Positions 23,557-33,984 of a DNA stretch of 64,000 nucleotides are shown one piece after another; positions within the stretch are counted from its first letter, which is position 1, and the number at the start of each line of letters is the position of its first letter. Location: positions 23,269,270-23,333,269 of the forward strand of contig JASEVX010000001.1 of NCBI GenBank assembly GCA_031761405.1, in the 5' to 3' direction. The position numbers were made by a program, and so were the translations under genes. Source of the DNA: Serripes groenlandicus. Lineage: Eukaryota; Mollusca; Bivalvia; Cardiida; Cardiidae. The notes below the pieces were generated by a model. The model made no database searches, had not been told where the DNA came from, and saw only the letters and a list, made by a program, of their open reading frames with translations.

Positions 23557-23820
23557 ACAAGAGCGCCACAGAGCAAACGCAAACGCCAACGCTCGACCGA
23601 GTTTAAAAAGGGGCATTTCTGATTTATTATTAAAGCCAGAGTTATGTGACTTGGTATAAACATGCATATTGTTTCAAGAAACATGTGTACCAAGTTCATT
23701 TGAAAATGTTGAACGTTTTTGAATTATGAGGTAATGTTAAAGTTTTGTGATGAAGACGCCAAGGTAACACAATAGCCTGACTTTTTTTCTTCGAAAAACA
23801 GATGAGCTCAAAAAAGGTTG
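23557..23820 (+). repeat. Interspersed repeat, family g
   Basis: AACAAGAGCGCCACAGAGC head, then AAAAAGGGGCATTTCTG, AAGCCAGAGTTATGTGACTTG, AACATGTGTACCAAG, AAGTTTTGTGATGAAG and a GATGAGCTCAAAA end. Related copies at 49195-49434, 49744-49966, 55300-55525 and 60533-60992. Confidence 0.75.
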
Positions 23821-23903
23821 ATGACCAGCATGCTTTCTTCAGATGTATTCTGAGAAGATGACTCTGAAAATAAATTGGCTAAAAGGTGAAAAAAATAACT
23901 TAC

Positions 23904-23977
23904 CTTCAATAGCCATCATAGCTCGTAATTCACGATTCAACAGTTCAAACTTTCTTTCCAAATCATCTTCTTTTTCT
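23904..23977 (-). CDS. EHBP1: EHBP1 exon: bMERB third segment
   Basis: A 74-nt exon. It completes Leu (CT|A) and reads EKEDDLERKFELLNRELRA then MMAIE, ending GAAG|GTAAGT. The DLERxxELLNRELRAM motif is diagnostic for EHBP1-type bMERB. It stands alone between introns of 23.7 kb and 21.4 kb, both repeat-filled, so accurate splicing must bridge about 45 kb around a 74-nt exon. Confidence 0.96.
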
Positions 23978-24038
23978 CTGTAAATAGAGTATCAGAAAAA
24001 ACTTTAATAAAGTAGCCTTGAAAATAAATATAGGATCT

Positions 24039-24172
24039 GACATGAGTTGTCATTTTATATAAAGTTTTATTAAACGAGTTCAAGATTTTTTTTATTAAGC
24101 GAGCCTTTGGCGAGCTTAATAATAAATTTCTTGGACGAGTTTAATAAAACTTTATGAAATGACAACGAATGT
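24039..24172. repeat. Long imperfect palindrome
   Basis: Two arms of about 65 bp around GCGAGCCTTTGGCGAGC. Left GTTGTCATTTTATATAAAG pairs with right CTTTATGAAATGACAAC. About 75 bp from the EHBP1 exon at 23904-23977, on its upstream intron side. Confidence 0.85.
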
Positions 24173-24179
24173 CAGATTC

Positions 24180-24562
24180 TTTTTATCACATGACGAAAAC
24201 ACACAAAGAAAATCGGGTTTTAATTTCGTCAGTAAACCGTATAACAATGCCACAAATAATTATGCCCGAGGTCATATTCAGCTTAATTTATTAAAAGTAA
24301 TAATAAATAACACTCATGAGATATTATATCTATCACATAAAGTGACTTATGAGGCGTATTTCGATAAAAATGTACTTAACATTTACAATATTTCTAGATG
24401 AAATTTACGGGTTTTGGCGCCAAAGTGACTAACGTATGACGTCAAAACGCTGACGTGACGTCATTTTCCTAGTATTAGGTCATGTTATATTACACATGTT
24501 GTATATAAAGAAATACGTAATGGGTATATTACATCGGATACAAGCAACGTCATGTGATAATA
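24180..24562. mobile_element. Possible inverted-repeat element with TATCACATGACG ends
   Basis: TTTTATCACATGACG (24180) and CGTCATGTGATAATA (24549) are inverted copies. The interior has TATGACGTCAAAACGCTGACGTGACGTCAT. A relative in opposite orientation lies at about 53655-53730. Confidence 0.55.
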
Positions 24563-24682
24563 GAATATATTTACTACAAGATGAGATGGTCCTTCCTAAA
24601 GCTCATTCATTTTGAAAGTTTTCTTGCAATTTCCTTTTCCAACTACATTTTACATCTCTGTAGGAGAAATTGTTTAATAAGT

Positions 24683-24822
24683 TTAACCCTTTCCCGCATA
24701 CGACAATTCTGCAGCAGACGACTTTAAACATATTTTGTCAGATGGATAACCTATGACTTAAAGTGGAAAACATTGTGACAAAAGGAGAAATTGCACGTTC
24801 TGTTTTCAAAACGCCGTCTGCT
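24683..24822 (-). mobile_element. T1 MITE, truncated at GCCGTCTGC
   Basis: R arm intact. An internal deletion joins TTTTGTCA to GATGGATAACC, and the copy stops at CGCCGTCTGC, abutting the next T1. The same deletion and stop recur at 37795-37962. Confidence 0.85.
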
Positions 24823-25482
24823 TTAACCCTTTCCCGCATACGACAATTCTGCAGCAGACGACTTTTAACGTATTTTGTCAAAACATAGAAAATCTCTATA
24901 ATTGAATGGATAACCTATGACAAAAAGTGACAAAACATTGTGGCAAAAGGAGAAATTGCACGTTTTGTGCAATTTCTTCTTTTGTCACTATGTTTTCAAA
25001 ACGCCGTCTGCTGCAGAGGCGTCAGAAAGCGTCTATATGAGGGAAAGGGTTAAGGTAGTAGGAGCCTAATGGGCATCATTTCAAATTATGATCAGCTTGA
25101 TCATTTCTTATTGTGTATTATTTCCTGGATTCAAAAACAAAATTTAAAAGAAATTTACCGTAAAATAAATTTTTTATTTTAATTTGAATTACCCTACCCC
25201 CCCTTTCAGAATTTTCGATAAAAACGACATCACCCGAGAGACAAGAAAAATCCTTTATTTCATTTATTGTTCAACATTTTGGTAATAATTTGGTATCAAA
25301 GTAACAAGAAATATATTTGCTTTCAGAAATAATACATTATTGATCACATCACCAACAAATATAATCAAACTGTACTGAAACAGCCATATGGTATTACAAT
25401 TTTAACATACTGTTTTGACTGTGTACAATTGGAACATCGACGTTTAAAAGCAAAAATCAACAAGTTCTAGAAATACTTATGA
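24819..25482. repeat. Duplicated block A, copy 1
   Basis: Matches 28418-29081 with no difference seen by eye: the T1 copy plus about 430 bp of otherwise unique flank (ATCAGCTTGATCATTTC ... TAGAAATACTTATGA). Confidence 0.93.
24823..25053 (-). mobile_element. T1 MITE, full length (231 bp)
   Basis: TTAACCCTTTCCCGCATACG to GAGGGAAAGGGTTAA. Tip TTGCACGTTTTGTGCAA paired. Confidence 0.95.
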
Positions 25483-25564
25483 CCTGTTCTTTATCAATAA
25501 TTAACTTTAACCTTTTGGGAACATTATGCCAAAAAAACAAAATGTTTTACCGTCTCATTTAAAA

Positions 25565-26550
25565 AACAAGATGTGTTTGTGAAACACTCATGCCCCCAAA
25601 TGGCAACATCTAGGTCAAAGGTCAAGGTCGCAAGGTGAACAATTTTGGTATTGACAGAAAGGTCATGTCAAAAGGAATACACATGTGAAATATGGTAGCC
25701 GTACCTGTTATGGTTCAAAAGTAATGGCCAAGGTTAAAGTTTTTTTCGAGAATGGCAACATCTAGGTCAAAGGTCAAGGTCGCAAAGTCAAAAATGTTGG
25801 TACTGACGGAAAGGTCATGTCACAAGGAATACGCATGTGAAATATGGTAGCCGTACCTGTTATGGTTCAAAAGTAATGGCCAAGGTTAAAGTTTTTTTCG
25901 AGAATGGCAACATCTAGGTCAAAGGTCAAGGTCGCAAGGTCAAAAATGTTGGTACTGACAGAAAGGTCATGTCACAAGGAATACACATGTGAAATATGGT
26001 AGCCGTACCTGTTATGGTTCAAAAGCAATGGCCAAGGTTAAAGTTTTTTTCGAGAATGGCAACATCTAGGTCAAAGGTCAAGGTCGCAAGGTCAAAAATG
26101 TTGGTACTGACAGAAAGGTCATGTCACAAGGAATACACATGTGAAATATGGTAGTCGTACCTGTTATGGTTCAAAAGTAATGGCCAAGGTTAAAGTTTTT
26201 TTCGAGAATGGCAACATCTAGGTCAAAGGTCAAGGTCGCAAGGTCAAAAATGTTGGTACTGACAGAAAGGTCATGTCACAAGGAATACACATGTGAAATA
26301 TGGTAGCCGTACCTGTTATGTTTCAAAAGTAGTGGTCAAGGTTAAAGTTTTTTTCGAGAATGGCAACATCTAGGTCGCAAGGTCAAAAATGTTGGTACTG
26401 ACAGAAAGGTCATGTCACAAGGAATACACATGTGAAATATGGTAGCCGTACCTGTTATGGTTCAAAAGTAGTGGTCACGGTTAAAGTTTTTTTCATGCAG
26501 ACAGACAGACAGACAGACAGACGTGCAGACAGGCCAAAAACTATATGCAA
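25565..26550 (+). repeat. Hairpin-class repeat, family d, with 152-bp tandem core
   Basis: Head AACAAGATGTGTTTGTGAAA, six core units, then (CAGA)n at 26498-26522 and GCAGACAGGCC. No clear terminal hairpin was found, so the right end is approximate. Confidence 0.7.
25601..26497. repeat. 152-bp minisatellite, six units
   Basis: TGGCAACATCTAGGTC recurs at 25601, 25753, 25905, 26057, 26209 and 26361, exactly 152 bp apart. Units differ by only a few bases. The last lacks about 14 bp (TAGGTCGCAAGG). Confidence 0.96.
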
Positions 26551-26702
26551 AGTGGGAAAGAGTTAATTCATGTCATCAGTTAGATATCAGGTAAATTTTG
26601 AAAACTGCTTTCCTGTAACAGATTAATTTTGAAAACATTGTGGAACAAAAAGCTCAGCAGGCAGAGCAAATTTGTCTGTGAAAGGCTATATCTGACTCAA
26701 AG

Positions 26703-26740
26703 AGTTAACCCTTTCCCTCATATAGACACTTTCCGACGTT
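26703..26740 (+). mobile_element. T1 MITE left-end scrap
   Basis: GAGTTAACCCTTTCCCTCAT then ACACTTTCCGACG, broken at a SINE junction. Confidence 0.7.
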
Positions 26741-26908
26741 TGACAAAAGTCACTGTGACAAGCCTCATTCGTCTTTCACCAATGGGATAATAGTCTATGC
26801 AGAAAAGCAGCCAGTTGCTTGAAAAGTATGATGTGTGTGTAAGAAATTACTGGTGTAAGAAAGCTAGGAAACACATGAATAGGTGAGCTGGCCGCCGTAA
26901 TATAACTG
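26741..26908 (+). repeat. SINE fragment, plus orientation
   Basis: Reverse complement of the SINE body: ATTCGTCTTTCACCAATGGG, AGCAGCCAGTTGCTTG, GGTGAGCTGGCCGCCGTAAT. The tRNA head is missing. The family e element starts at its end. Confidence 0.75.
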
Positions 26909-28195
26909 AACAAGAGGCCCAAGAGGGCCAGTATCGCTCCACGGCCATAAGGCAAAAATCAAATCTCCAAACAGCCCTGCACCCTAGTGGCGATATTTTT
27001 TACCAACCACCATGGCTTAAAGGAATCTTGTAGAGTGTCACCCAAGGAATGTTTCTGCAAAATTATTTGAAAATCAGCCTGACACTTTCGGAGGAGAGGA
27101 TATTTTAAGTTTTCACCATAGCCATATAAGGCAAAATAGCCCCACCCCATGGCGGCCATATTTTTCAACCAATCAACATGGCTTGAAGGAATCTGATAGA
27201 GGGTCACCCAAAGAACATTTCTACAAAATTAATTGAAAATCTGCTCAACACTTTCGGAGAAGAAGATTTATTAAATTTTCACTATGGTCATATAGAGCAA
27301 AATAGCCCCGCCCTCTGGCGGCCATATTTTTCAACCAATCAACATGGCTTGAAGGAATCTGATAGAGGGTCACCCAGTGAACATTTCTACAAAATTATTT
27401 GAAAATCGGCTGAACACTTTCGGAGAAGAAGATTTTTTAAGTTTACACTATAGCTATATAAGGCAAAATAGCCCCGACCCTGGCGGCCATGTTTTTCCAC
27501 CAATCAACATTTCTTGAAGGAATCTAATAAAGGGTGACCCAAGGAACATTTTTACAAAATTATTTAAAAATTAGCCTGACACTTTCGGAGGAGAAGATTT
27601 TTTTAATTCTCTCTTTAGCCGTATAAGGCAAAATAGCCCCGCCCTCCGGCGGCCATGTTTTTTTACCAATCAACATGGCTTGAAGGAATCTGATAGAGGG
27701 TCACCCAAGGAACATTTCTACAAAATTATTTGAATATCTGCTCAACACTTTCAGAGAAGAAGATTTTTTAAGTTTTCACTATGGTCATATAAGGCAAAAT
27801 AGCCCCGCCCTCTGGCGACCATGTTTTTCGACCAATCAACATTTCTTGAAGGAATCTAATAAAGGGTCACCCAAGGAACATTTCTACAAAATTATTTGAA
27901 AATCGGCCTGACACTTTCATAGAAGAAGATTTTTTAAGTTTTCACTATTTTTTTCTTTTGGTTGCCATGGAAACCAGAATTATGGATGGATCAACAAAAA
28001 TTGAAGGAATTTAAGAGAGGACATTCAGAGGATGCTTCCTATGAAGTTTCAACCAAATTGGCCAAGTGGTTAGTGAGAAGAAGTCGTTTAAAGGAAAAAG
28101 TTAACGCACGCACGCACGCACGCACTCACGCACGGACGCACGACGGACAATTCGCCATGACATAAGCTCGACTGGCTTTCAGCCAGTGGAGCTAA
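26909..28195 (+). repeat. Hairpin-ended element, family e, with 166-bp tandem core
   Basis: Head AACAAGAGGCCCAAGAGGGC and ATCGCTCCAC, six core units 165-166 bp apart (CAATCAACATGGCTTGAAGG, GGGTCACCCAAGGAAC, GGCAAAATAGCCCCGCCC), a tail with GTTGCCATGGAAACCAG, (GCAC)n at 28107-28142, and a terminal hairpin ACTGGCTTTCAGCCAGT (28171-28187) before GGAGCTAA. Hairpin plus CTAA end, a central tandem array and head/tail complementarity (CGCTCCAC versus GTGGAGC) are features of Helitron/Helentron-type non-autonomous elements. That class is inferred. The 67-codon frame at 27962-28165 lies in the tail and is not a gene. Confidence 0.75.
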
Positions 28196-28413
28196 AAATT
28201 GCTGAAAACGTTGTTTATTAACCAGATTATTTCTAAAATCAAGGGGCACGCCACTAGGAATGTATCCTCGTCTGATCTAAGTTTGAAAGGTGTTATTTAC
28301 TCAGCAGCTTACAATTCGTATGTATCATCTGGGTATAGGAAATAAAGTGCTTATAAAATGTTTACCACTCCATGTCACAAAATGATCCTTTCCTACACAT
28401 CTGTAGCAGACCA
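27834..28413. repeat. Duplicated block B, copy 1
   Basis: Repeated at 29094-29673 with no difference seen, including the CGCACG microsatellite. It ends inside a T1 scrap (CTGTAGCAGACCA). Confidence 0.93.
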
Positions 28414-28417
28414 TGTA

Positions 28418-29081
28418 TGCTTTAACCCTTTCCCGCATACGACAATTCTGCAGCAGACGACTTTTAACGTATTTTGTCAAAACATAGAAAATCTCTATAA
28501 TTGAATGGATAACCTATGACAAAAAGTGACAAAACATTGTGGCAAAAGGAGAAATTGCACGTTTTGTGCAATTTCTTCTTTTGTCACTATGTTTTCAAAA
28601 CGCCGTCTGCTGCAGAGGCGTCAGAAAGCGTCTATATGAGGGAAAGGGTTAAGGTAGTAGGAGCCTAATGGGCATCATTTCAAATTATGATCAGCTTGAT
28701 CATTTCTTATTGTGTATTATTTCCTGGATTCAAAAACAAAATTTAAAAGAAATTTACCGTAAAATAAATTTTTTATTTTAATTTGAATTACCCTACCCCC
28801 CCTTTCAGAATTTTCGATAAAAACGACATCACCCGAGAGACAAGAAAAATCCTTTATTTCATTTATTGTTCAACATTTTGGTAATAATTTGGTATCAAAG
28901 TAACAAGAAATATATTTGCTTTCAGAAATAATACATTATTGATCACATCACCAACAAATATAATCAAACTGTACTGAAACAGCCATATGGTATTACAATT
29001 TTAACATACTGTTTTGACTGTGTACAATTGGAACATCGACGTTTAAAAGCAAAAATCAACAAGTTCTAGAAATACTTATGA
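28418..29081. repeat. Duplicated block A, copy 2
   Basis: Offset 3599 from copy 1. It sits between the two copies of block B. Junctions are TGTA on the left and about 12 bp (GTAAAATACTAG) on the right. Confidence 0.93.
28422..28652 (-). mobile_element. T1 MITE, full length (in block A copy 2)
   Basis: Same sequence as 24823-25053. Confidence 0.95.
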
Positions 29082-29093
29082 GTAAAATACTAG

Positions 29094-29673
29094 AATCAAC
29101 ATTTCTTGAAGGAATCTAATAAAGGGTCACCCAAGGAACATTTCTACAAAATTATTTGAAAATCGGCCTGACACTTTCATAGAAGAAGATTTTTTAAGTT
29201 TTCACTATTTTTTTCTTTTGGTTGCCATGGAAACCAGAATTATGGATGGATCAACAAAAATTGAAGGAATTTAAGAGAGGACATTCAGAGGATGCTTCCT
29301 ATGAAGTTTCAACCAAATTGGCCAAGTGGTTAGTGAGAAGAAGTCGTTTAAAGGAAAAAGTTAACGCACGCACGCACGCACGCACTCACGCACGGACGCA
29401 CGACGGACAATTCGCCATGACATAAGCTCGACTGGCTTTCAGCCAGTGGAGCTAAAAATTGCTGAAAACGTTGTTTATTAACCAGATTATTTCTAAAATC
29501 AAGGGGCACGCCACTAGGAATGTATCCTCGTCTGATCTAAGTTTGAAAGGTGTTATTTACTCAGCAGCTTACAATTCGTATGTATCATCTGGGTATAGGA
29601 AATAAAGTGCTTATAAAATGTTTACCACTCCATGTCACAAAATGATCCTTTCCTACACATCTGTAGCAGACCA
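29094..29673. repeat. Duplicated block B, copy 2
   Basis: Offset 1260 from copy 1. It continues naturally into the T1 remnant CTCTGAAAACATCTAGGC, so the right boundary of this copy looks ancestral. Confidence 0.93.
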
Positions 29674-29716
29674 CTCTGAAAACATCTAGGCAAATATGCG
29701 GAAATTATCAATCATT

Positions 29717-29946
29717 TTAACCCTTTCCCTCGTACGACAATTCTGCAGCAGACGACTTTGAACGTATTTTGTCAAAACATAGAAAATCTCCATAATTAAA
29801 TGGATAACCTATGACAAAAAGGGGAAAACATTGTGGCAAAAGGAGAAATTGCACGTTTTGTGCAATTTCTTCTTTTGTCACTATGTTTTCAAAAAGCCGT
29901 CTGCTGCAGAGGTGTCAGAAAGCGTCTATATGAGGGAAAGGGTTAA
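29717..29946 (-). mobile_element. T1 MITE, full length (230 bp)
   Basis: TTAACCCTTTCCCTCGTACG to GGGTTAA. Tip TTGCACGTTTTGTGCAA. Confidence 0.95.
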
Positions 29947-30075
29947 AGTATGATTTTTTTAATAGAGTTGAAAACGGTGTTGCAAAAGGTTGATGAGCAA
30001 TTTTGTCTTTTGCAATAAGGTTTTCAAAAGCTGTCTGCTGCAGATGCATAAAAATACTTATATATAGGTAGGAAT
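29947..30075 (-). mobile_element. T1 MITE fragment
   Basis: GAGTTGAAAACGGTGTTGC then GTTTTCAAAAGCTGTCTGCTGCAG. Confidence 0.6.
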
Positions 30076-30182
30076 TTTTCTGATGTACCAGTACTATTTC
30101 TTCTCAGATATGTTTGAAACAAATGACATTCAGACTATCATATCAGGTAAACAGATAAACTTTCTAACTGACATTGTCTGTC

Positions 30183-30410
30183 CACACTTTCCCACATACA
30201 ACACATCTGCAGCAGACGACTTTGAAAACATGCTGTCAAAAACCTGAAAAATCTCCATAAAAGATAACTTAATTGTTAAATAAAATTGAAAACATTGTGG
30301 CCAAAGGAGAAATTGCTCATCATGAGCAATTTTACCTTTGGCCACAATGTTTTCAAAAGTCATCTGCTGCTATTGCATCAAAAATGCGTCTACAGGTGGG
30401 AAAGTGTTAA
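30183..30410 (-). mobile_element. T1 MITE, GGCCAAAGG subtype
   Basis: Palindrome with GTGGCCAAAGG / CCTTTGGCCAC arms. L arm GTCTACAGGTGGGAAAGTG. Confidence 0.85.
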
Positions 30411-30535
30411 AAGAACCAACAGCATAGGTTTCATGCAGAAATATACAGATCTTTAGAAGATGTCATATCAGGTAAACAGTAAAACTTTCTAACTCACATT
30501 GTCTGTGTAAATTGTACTGTCACATGGTGAATGCA

Positions 30536-30764
30536 TTAACTCTTCTCCACATACAACACATCCGCAGCAGACGACTTTGAAAACATCCTGACAAATACCT
30601 GAAAAATCTCCACAAAAGATAGCTTAATTGTTAGATAAAGTTGAAAACACTGTGGCCAAAAGAGAAATTGATCATCATGAGCAATTTCACTTTTGGCCAC
30701 AATGTTTTCGAAAGTCGTCTGCTGCTATTGCGTCAAAATGCGTCTGCAGGTGGGAAAGGGTTAA
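30536..30764 (-). mobile_element. T1 MITE, GGCC subtype, second copy
   Basis: TTAACTCTTCTCCACATACA to GCAGGTGGGAAAGGGTTAA. Confidence 0.87.
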
Positions 30765-30967
30765 AACCAGGTACAACTTTTAGAACATCTAAGCAAAAAT
30801 ATGGAAAACATCTATAAATGAAAGTATTAAAAGTTAATATAATTTAAATCATTTTGGCATAAAGAAAAATTGGCTCATTATGAGCAATTTCTCCATTTGC
30901 AACAAGGTTTCCAAAAGAAGTCTGCTGCAGAGGCCTCAGAAAGCATCTGTATGTGGGACAGGGTTAA
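30765..30967 (-). mobile_element. T1 MITE, abutting previous copy
   Basis: Left end worn (AAACCAGGTACAAC). Right end GTGGGACAGGGTTAA. Palindrome CTCATTATGAGC. Confidence 0.75.
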
Positions 30968-31253
30968 ATTAAAGAAGAGGTTCTACCTTTATTGTAGAAA
31001 ACATATCAATAACTGTCCAGCAAGTCACTTCCAGATAAAAATTAAAATGATGTATCGTGGTAAAACTATAATTCCATTTTTGAAGAACATAAAATCCAGA
31101 ATACGGAAAATCCATCTGGTACTCGGAAATGGAAACACTAATGTCAGTCTGAATAATTAGTAGTTAATCTTTCAAATAGACTTTATAAATATCTAGCCAT
31201 TATGTTGTAGGTACTCATAAGTAAACGTATTGTCTCATTGAAGCAACACCATA

Positions 31254-31481
31254 AACACTTTCCCACATACAACACATCCGCAGCAGACGACTTCGAAAAC
31301 ATCCTGACAAAAACCTGAAAAATCTCCATAAAAGATAGCTTAATTGTTAAATAAAATTGAAAACATTGTGGCCAAAGGAGAAATTGCTCATCATGAGCAA
31401 TTTCACCTTTGGCCACAATGTTTTCAAAAGTCATCTGCTGCAGAGGCGTCAAAAATGCGTCTACAGGTGGGAAAGTGTTAA
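31254..31481 (-). mobile_element. T1 MITE, GGCC subtype, third copy
   Basis: The palindrome is nearly perfect over about 32 bp per arm, from GAAAACATTGTGGCC to GGCCACAATGTTTTC. Confidence 0.88.
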
Positions 31482-31539
31482 AAGAACCAACAGCATAGGT
31501 TTCATGCAGAAATATACAGATCTTTAGAAGATATGCCAA

Positions 31540-32285
31540 GTTTTATCCAGATCTGAGCTAATGACAACTATTAAAAGCATTATTAACAAATTTGACACAA
31601 CAAGAACCAGAAAGTTGTAATATTCTTTTCTTTTCTCTTATGCCACTTATATAGGGGAACTTGGGTTCCAAATCAGATTTCTTAGCTGGCATTAGTGTAA
31701 TGGGTTTAAGTCTACAAGATGATCATATTTTCTCAATATACTTAGGATTTTTTCACCTAGTCTCTTGAGAGTTTGGTATTAAGATTGCTGTTTAGTTAAA
31801 CAGCTTTGGATCACATGTATATCATTATTATCACATATAATTCCAGTCGAGGCAACTGGAAAAGGGGCTCTTGGATAAAATGATTTCATTCCGTTTGACA
31901 CTGTATCAATTATTTGGTATGATTTTTAATATCTTTGGGTAAATCAACTTTTGAAAGCATTCTAATTAAAAGGTTATTAATATATAAAACTATCATCAGT
32001 TTTTGTTTATAAATATATTTTTTATTGATATTCAACAGCAATTAAAAAGTACTTGATACTTGATACTTGTAACCCAATTTACGAACAAAATTGACAGTGA
32101 TTTGTTTGTTATGGAGGCATGAATGTCGGATGATGCTCTTTAAATTGAAGAATACATGCATAATAGAACAGTAGGTCAATCACCAAAACAGGACAGAGTA
32201 TTATAAAAACTCAATCAGAAAAAAACAAGTGTTATAATAGTCATAGAAATATGACATTATTTCTTTTATTAAAATTTCAGCAAAC
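31540..32285. other. Unassigned AT-rich spacer
   Basis: No exon or repeat recognised. Confidence 0.4.
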
Positions 32286-32289
32286 AGTT

Positions 32290-32535
32290 AATAATTTCCC
32301 ACATACAACAAATCCGCAACAGACGACTTCAAATCTGCAACAGACGACTTCAAAAACATCTAGGCCAAAATATAGTAGATCTTTTTAAATGAAAGTATAA
32401 TTATTGTATAAAGTTGAAAGCATTGTGGCAAAAGAAGAAATTGCTCATTATGAATAATTTCTCCTGTTGTCACACAATGCTTTCAAAAGTTCTGCAGAGG
32501 AATCAGAAAGCAACTGTATGTGAACAAGGGTAAAG
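32290..32535 (-). mobile_element. T1 MITE with 22-bp internal duplication
   Basis: CAACAGACGACTTCAAATC is doubled at about 32307-32350. Ends GAACAAGGGTAA. Confidence 0.75.
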
Positions 32536-32539
32536 AGCT

Positions 32540-33225
32540 GTAAGGAACCAAGGAGAGAAGAAAAAATGATGTTGAAATCAAGAGGGATCTTTCACAAATG
32601 AAGTGGTGCCCTAATTATTTAGCATTAGTGATTCTGTCTGTTGGAGACAATCTGTTAGTTTCTATCAACAAGGTTTCCCCAAACTGCACTTGTAATGCTG
32701 CCTTAATCTTATTGCAAGTATTTAAGAATATTTTCCCCATCTCTGTTAAAATATGACAAGAAATCTTTAACGTTCTTCAGATTACAATTTTTTCAAAACA
32801 TTGTGCAAAAATTAGGAAGTCCAAACTATTACTGACATATAAAGCAATAATTTTTTCAACTATTCCTCTAGAAATAGTTCTTTAGAATGTCCATATTGTA
32901 TTATATACATCTTTATCTGGGAAAAAAATAATTTATCACATTTGATAAAATCTCTTTGCAAACTCATCCCTTCCTAATCAAAAAGTTGTTTTTTTCTCTC
33001 TCAGTTTATCCATAGATAAGAATCCCTTTCAACAATTTGGAAAGAGTACCACTTCAGGAACATTTCTGGGAAATCATTTGAAATCTGACCAAACATTATA
33101 GAGAAGAAGGATTAATTGAATGGATGGATGATGGATGGACAGTGAGTGATCAAAATAGCACACCCTAACACTAAATGCTCTTGTGATCTACAAGCTGAAA
33201 GTTTAAACTGTAGTAAATTGTTTGG
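32540..33225. other. Unassigned AT-rich spacer
   Basis: No exon, RNA or repeat family recognised. Confidence 0.4.
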
Positions 33226-33227
33226 CT

Positions 33228-33451
33228 TAACCCTTTCCTTTTTATAGATGCCTCTGTAGGAGACAACTTTTTGAAAACATTTTGACACATACAACAAGTC
33301 TGCAGGAGGCCACTTGGAAAACAATTACATAAAGTATTATCATTGAATAGAGTTAAACGCATGATGAGCAATTTCTCCTTTTGCCATAATGTTTTCAGGT
33401 GTCATCTGCTGCACCTGCGTCAGAGAGTGTCTGTATGTGGGAAAGGGTAAA
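33228..33451. mobile_element. Fused T1 fragments
   Basis: A plus L-arm piece (33228-33283, TTAACCCTTTCC, GCCTCTGTAGGAGAC) joins a minus copy (ACATACAACAAGTCTGCAGG to GTGGGAAAGGGTAA). Confidence 0.65.
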
Positions 33452-33590
33452 GCTTGATACAAGCAATGTACTGCCTTTCTGACATTATTTCCACAACAAT
33501 ATGTTATGAATCTCAATAAAAAAGTTACTTTACTTTTTTAAAAGTGTTGCAGGTAAAACAAAAAAGTCCCCTACAGCATAGGGGGCTAAA

Positions 33591-33670
33591 TCCTAGATAG
33601 TTTACCTATGACCTTGAAGTATGACCTTGGTCTTCAAGTGTGACCTTGAAGCATGACCTTGGTCTTCAAA
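33591..33670. repeat. Short GACCTTGAAG tandem repeat
   Basis: TATGACCTTGAAG / TGACCTTGGTCTTCAAG alternate about three times. The hairpin CCCCTACAGCATAGGGGGCTAA lies just before it (33570-33591). Confidence 0.65.
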
Positions 33671-33699
33671 TAAACAGATAAATAAACAATGCTCCATTT

Positions 33700-33839
33700 A
33701 AAAGTAATGAGTAATTTCTCCTTTTCTTACAATGTTTTCAAATCTTTTCAATAATTATACTTTAATTTAATTTGCATCTATATTTTTCAAAGTTGTCTGC
33801 TGTCTGCTGCAGATTTTTCAGAATATGGGAAAGGTTTAG
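33700..33839 (+). mobile_element. T1 MITE, R half
   Basis: TAATTTCTCCTTTTCTTACAATG to ATATGGGAAAGGTTTA. GTCTGCT is duplicated. Confidence 0.65.
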
Positions 33840-33984
33840 AATAAGGGATTGGTACAATTGTCTCTTGCCTGTTACACGGAAGCTTTGAAATTTTCTACAT
33901 AGTTAAATATTCTAACTCATAAAACATTTTCAGAAACAAGAATATTCTCAACACGAAATCCATCTCTCTAATCCCACATTTTGT

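Larger units (their letters stand above)
30130..31535. repeat. Local duplications carrying T1 copies and flanks
   Basis: ATATCAGGTAAACAG...ACATTGTCTGT occurs at about 30138 and 30468. GGGAAAGTGTTAAAAGAACC plus about 60 bp of unique flank (AGCATAGGTTTCATGCAG) occurs at 30399 and 31470. Three T1 copies were therefore spread here by duplication, not only transposition. Confidence 0.8.

Noticed and set aside
27962..29425. Two identical 67-codon frames (27962-28165 and 29222-29425)
   Set aside because: Both lie in the tail of a family e repeat. Identity comes from the block B duplication, and the THARTHAR stretch is the GCAC microsatellite.
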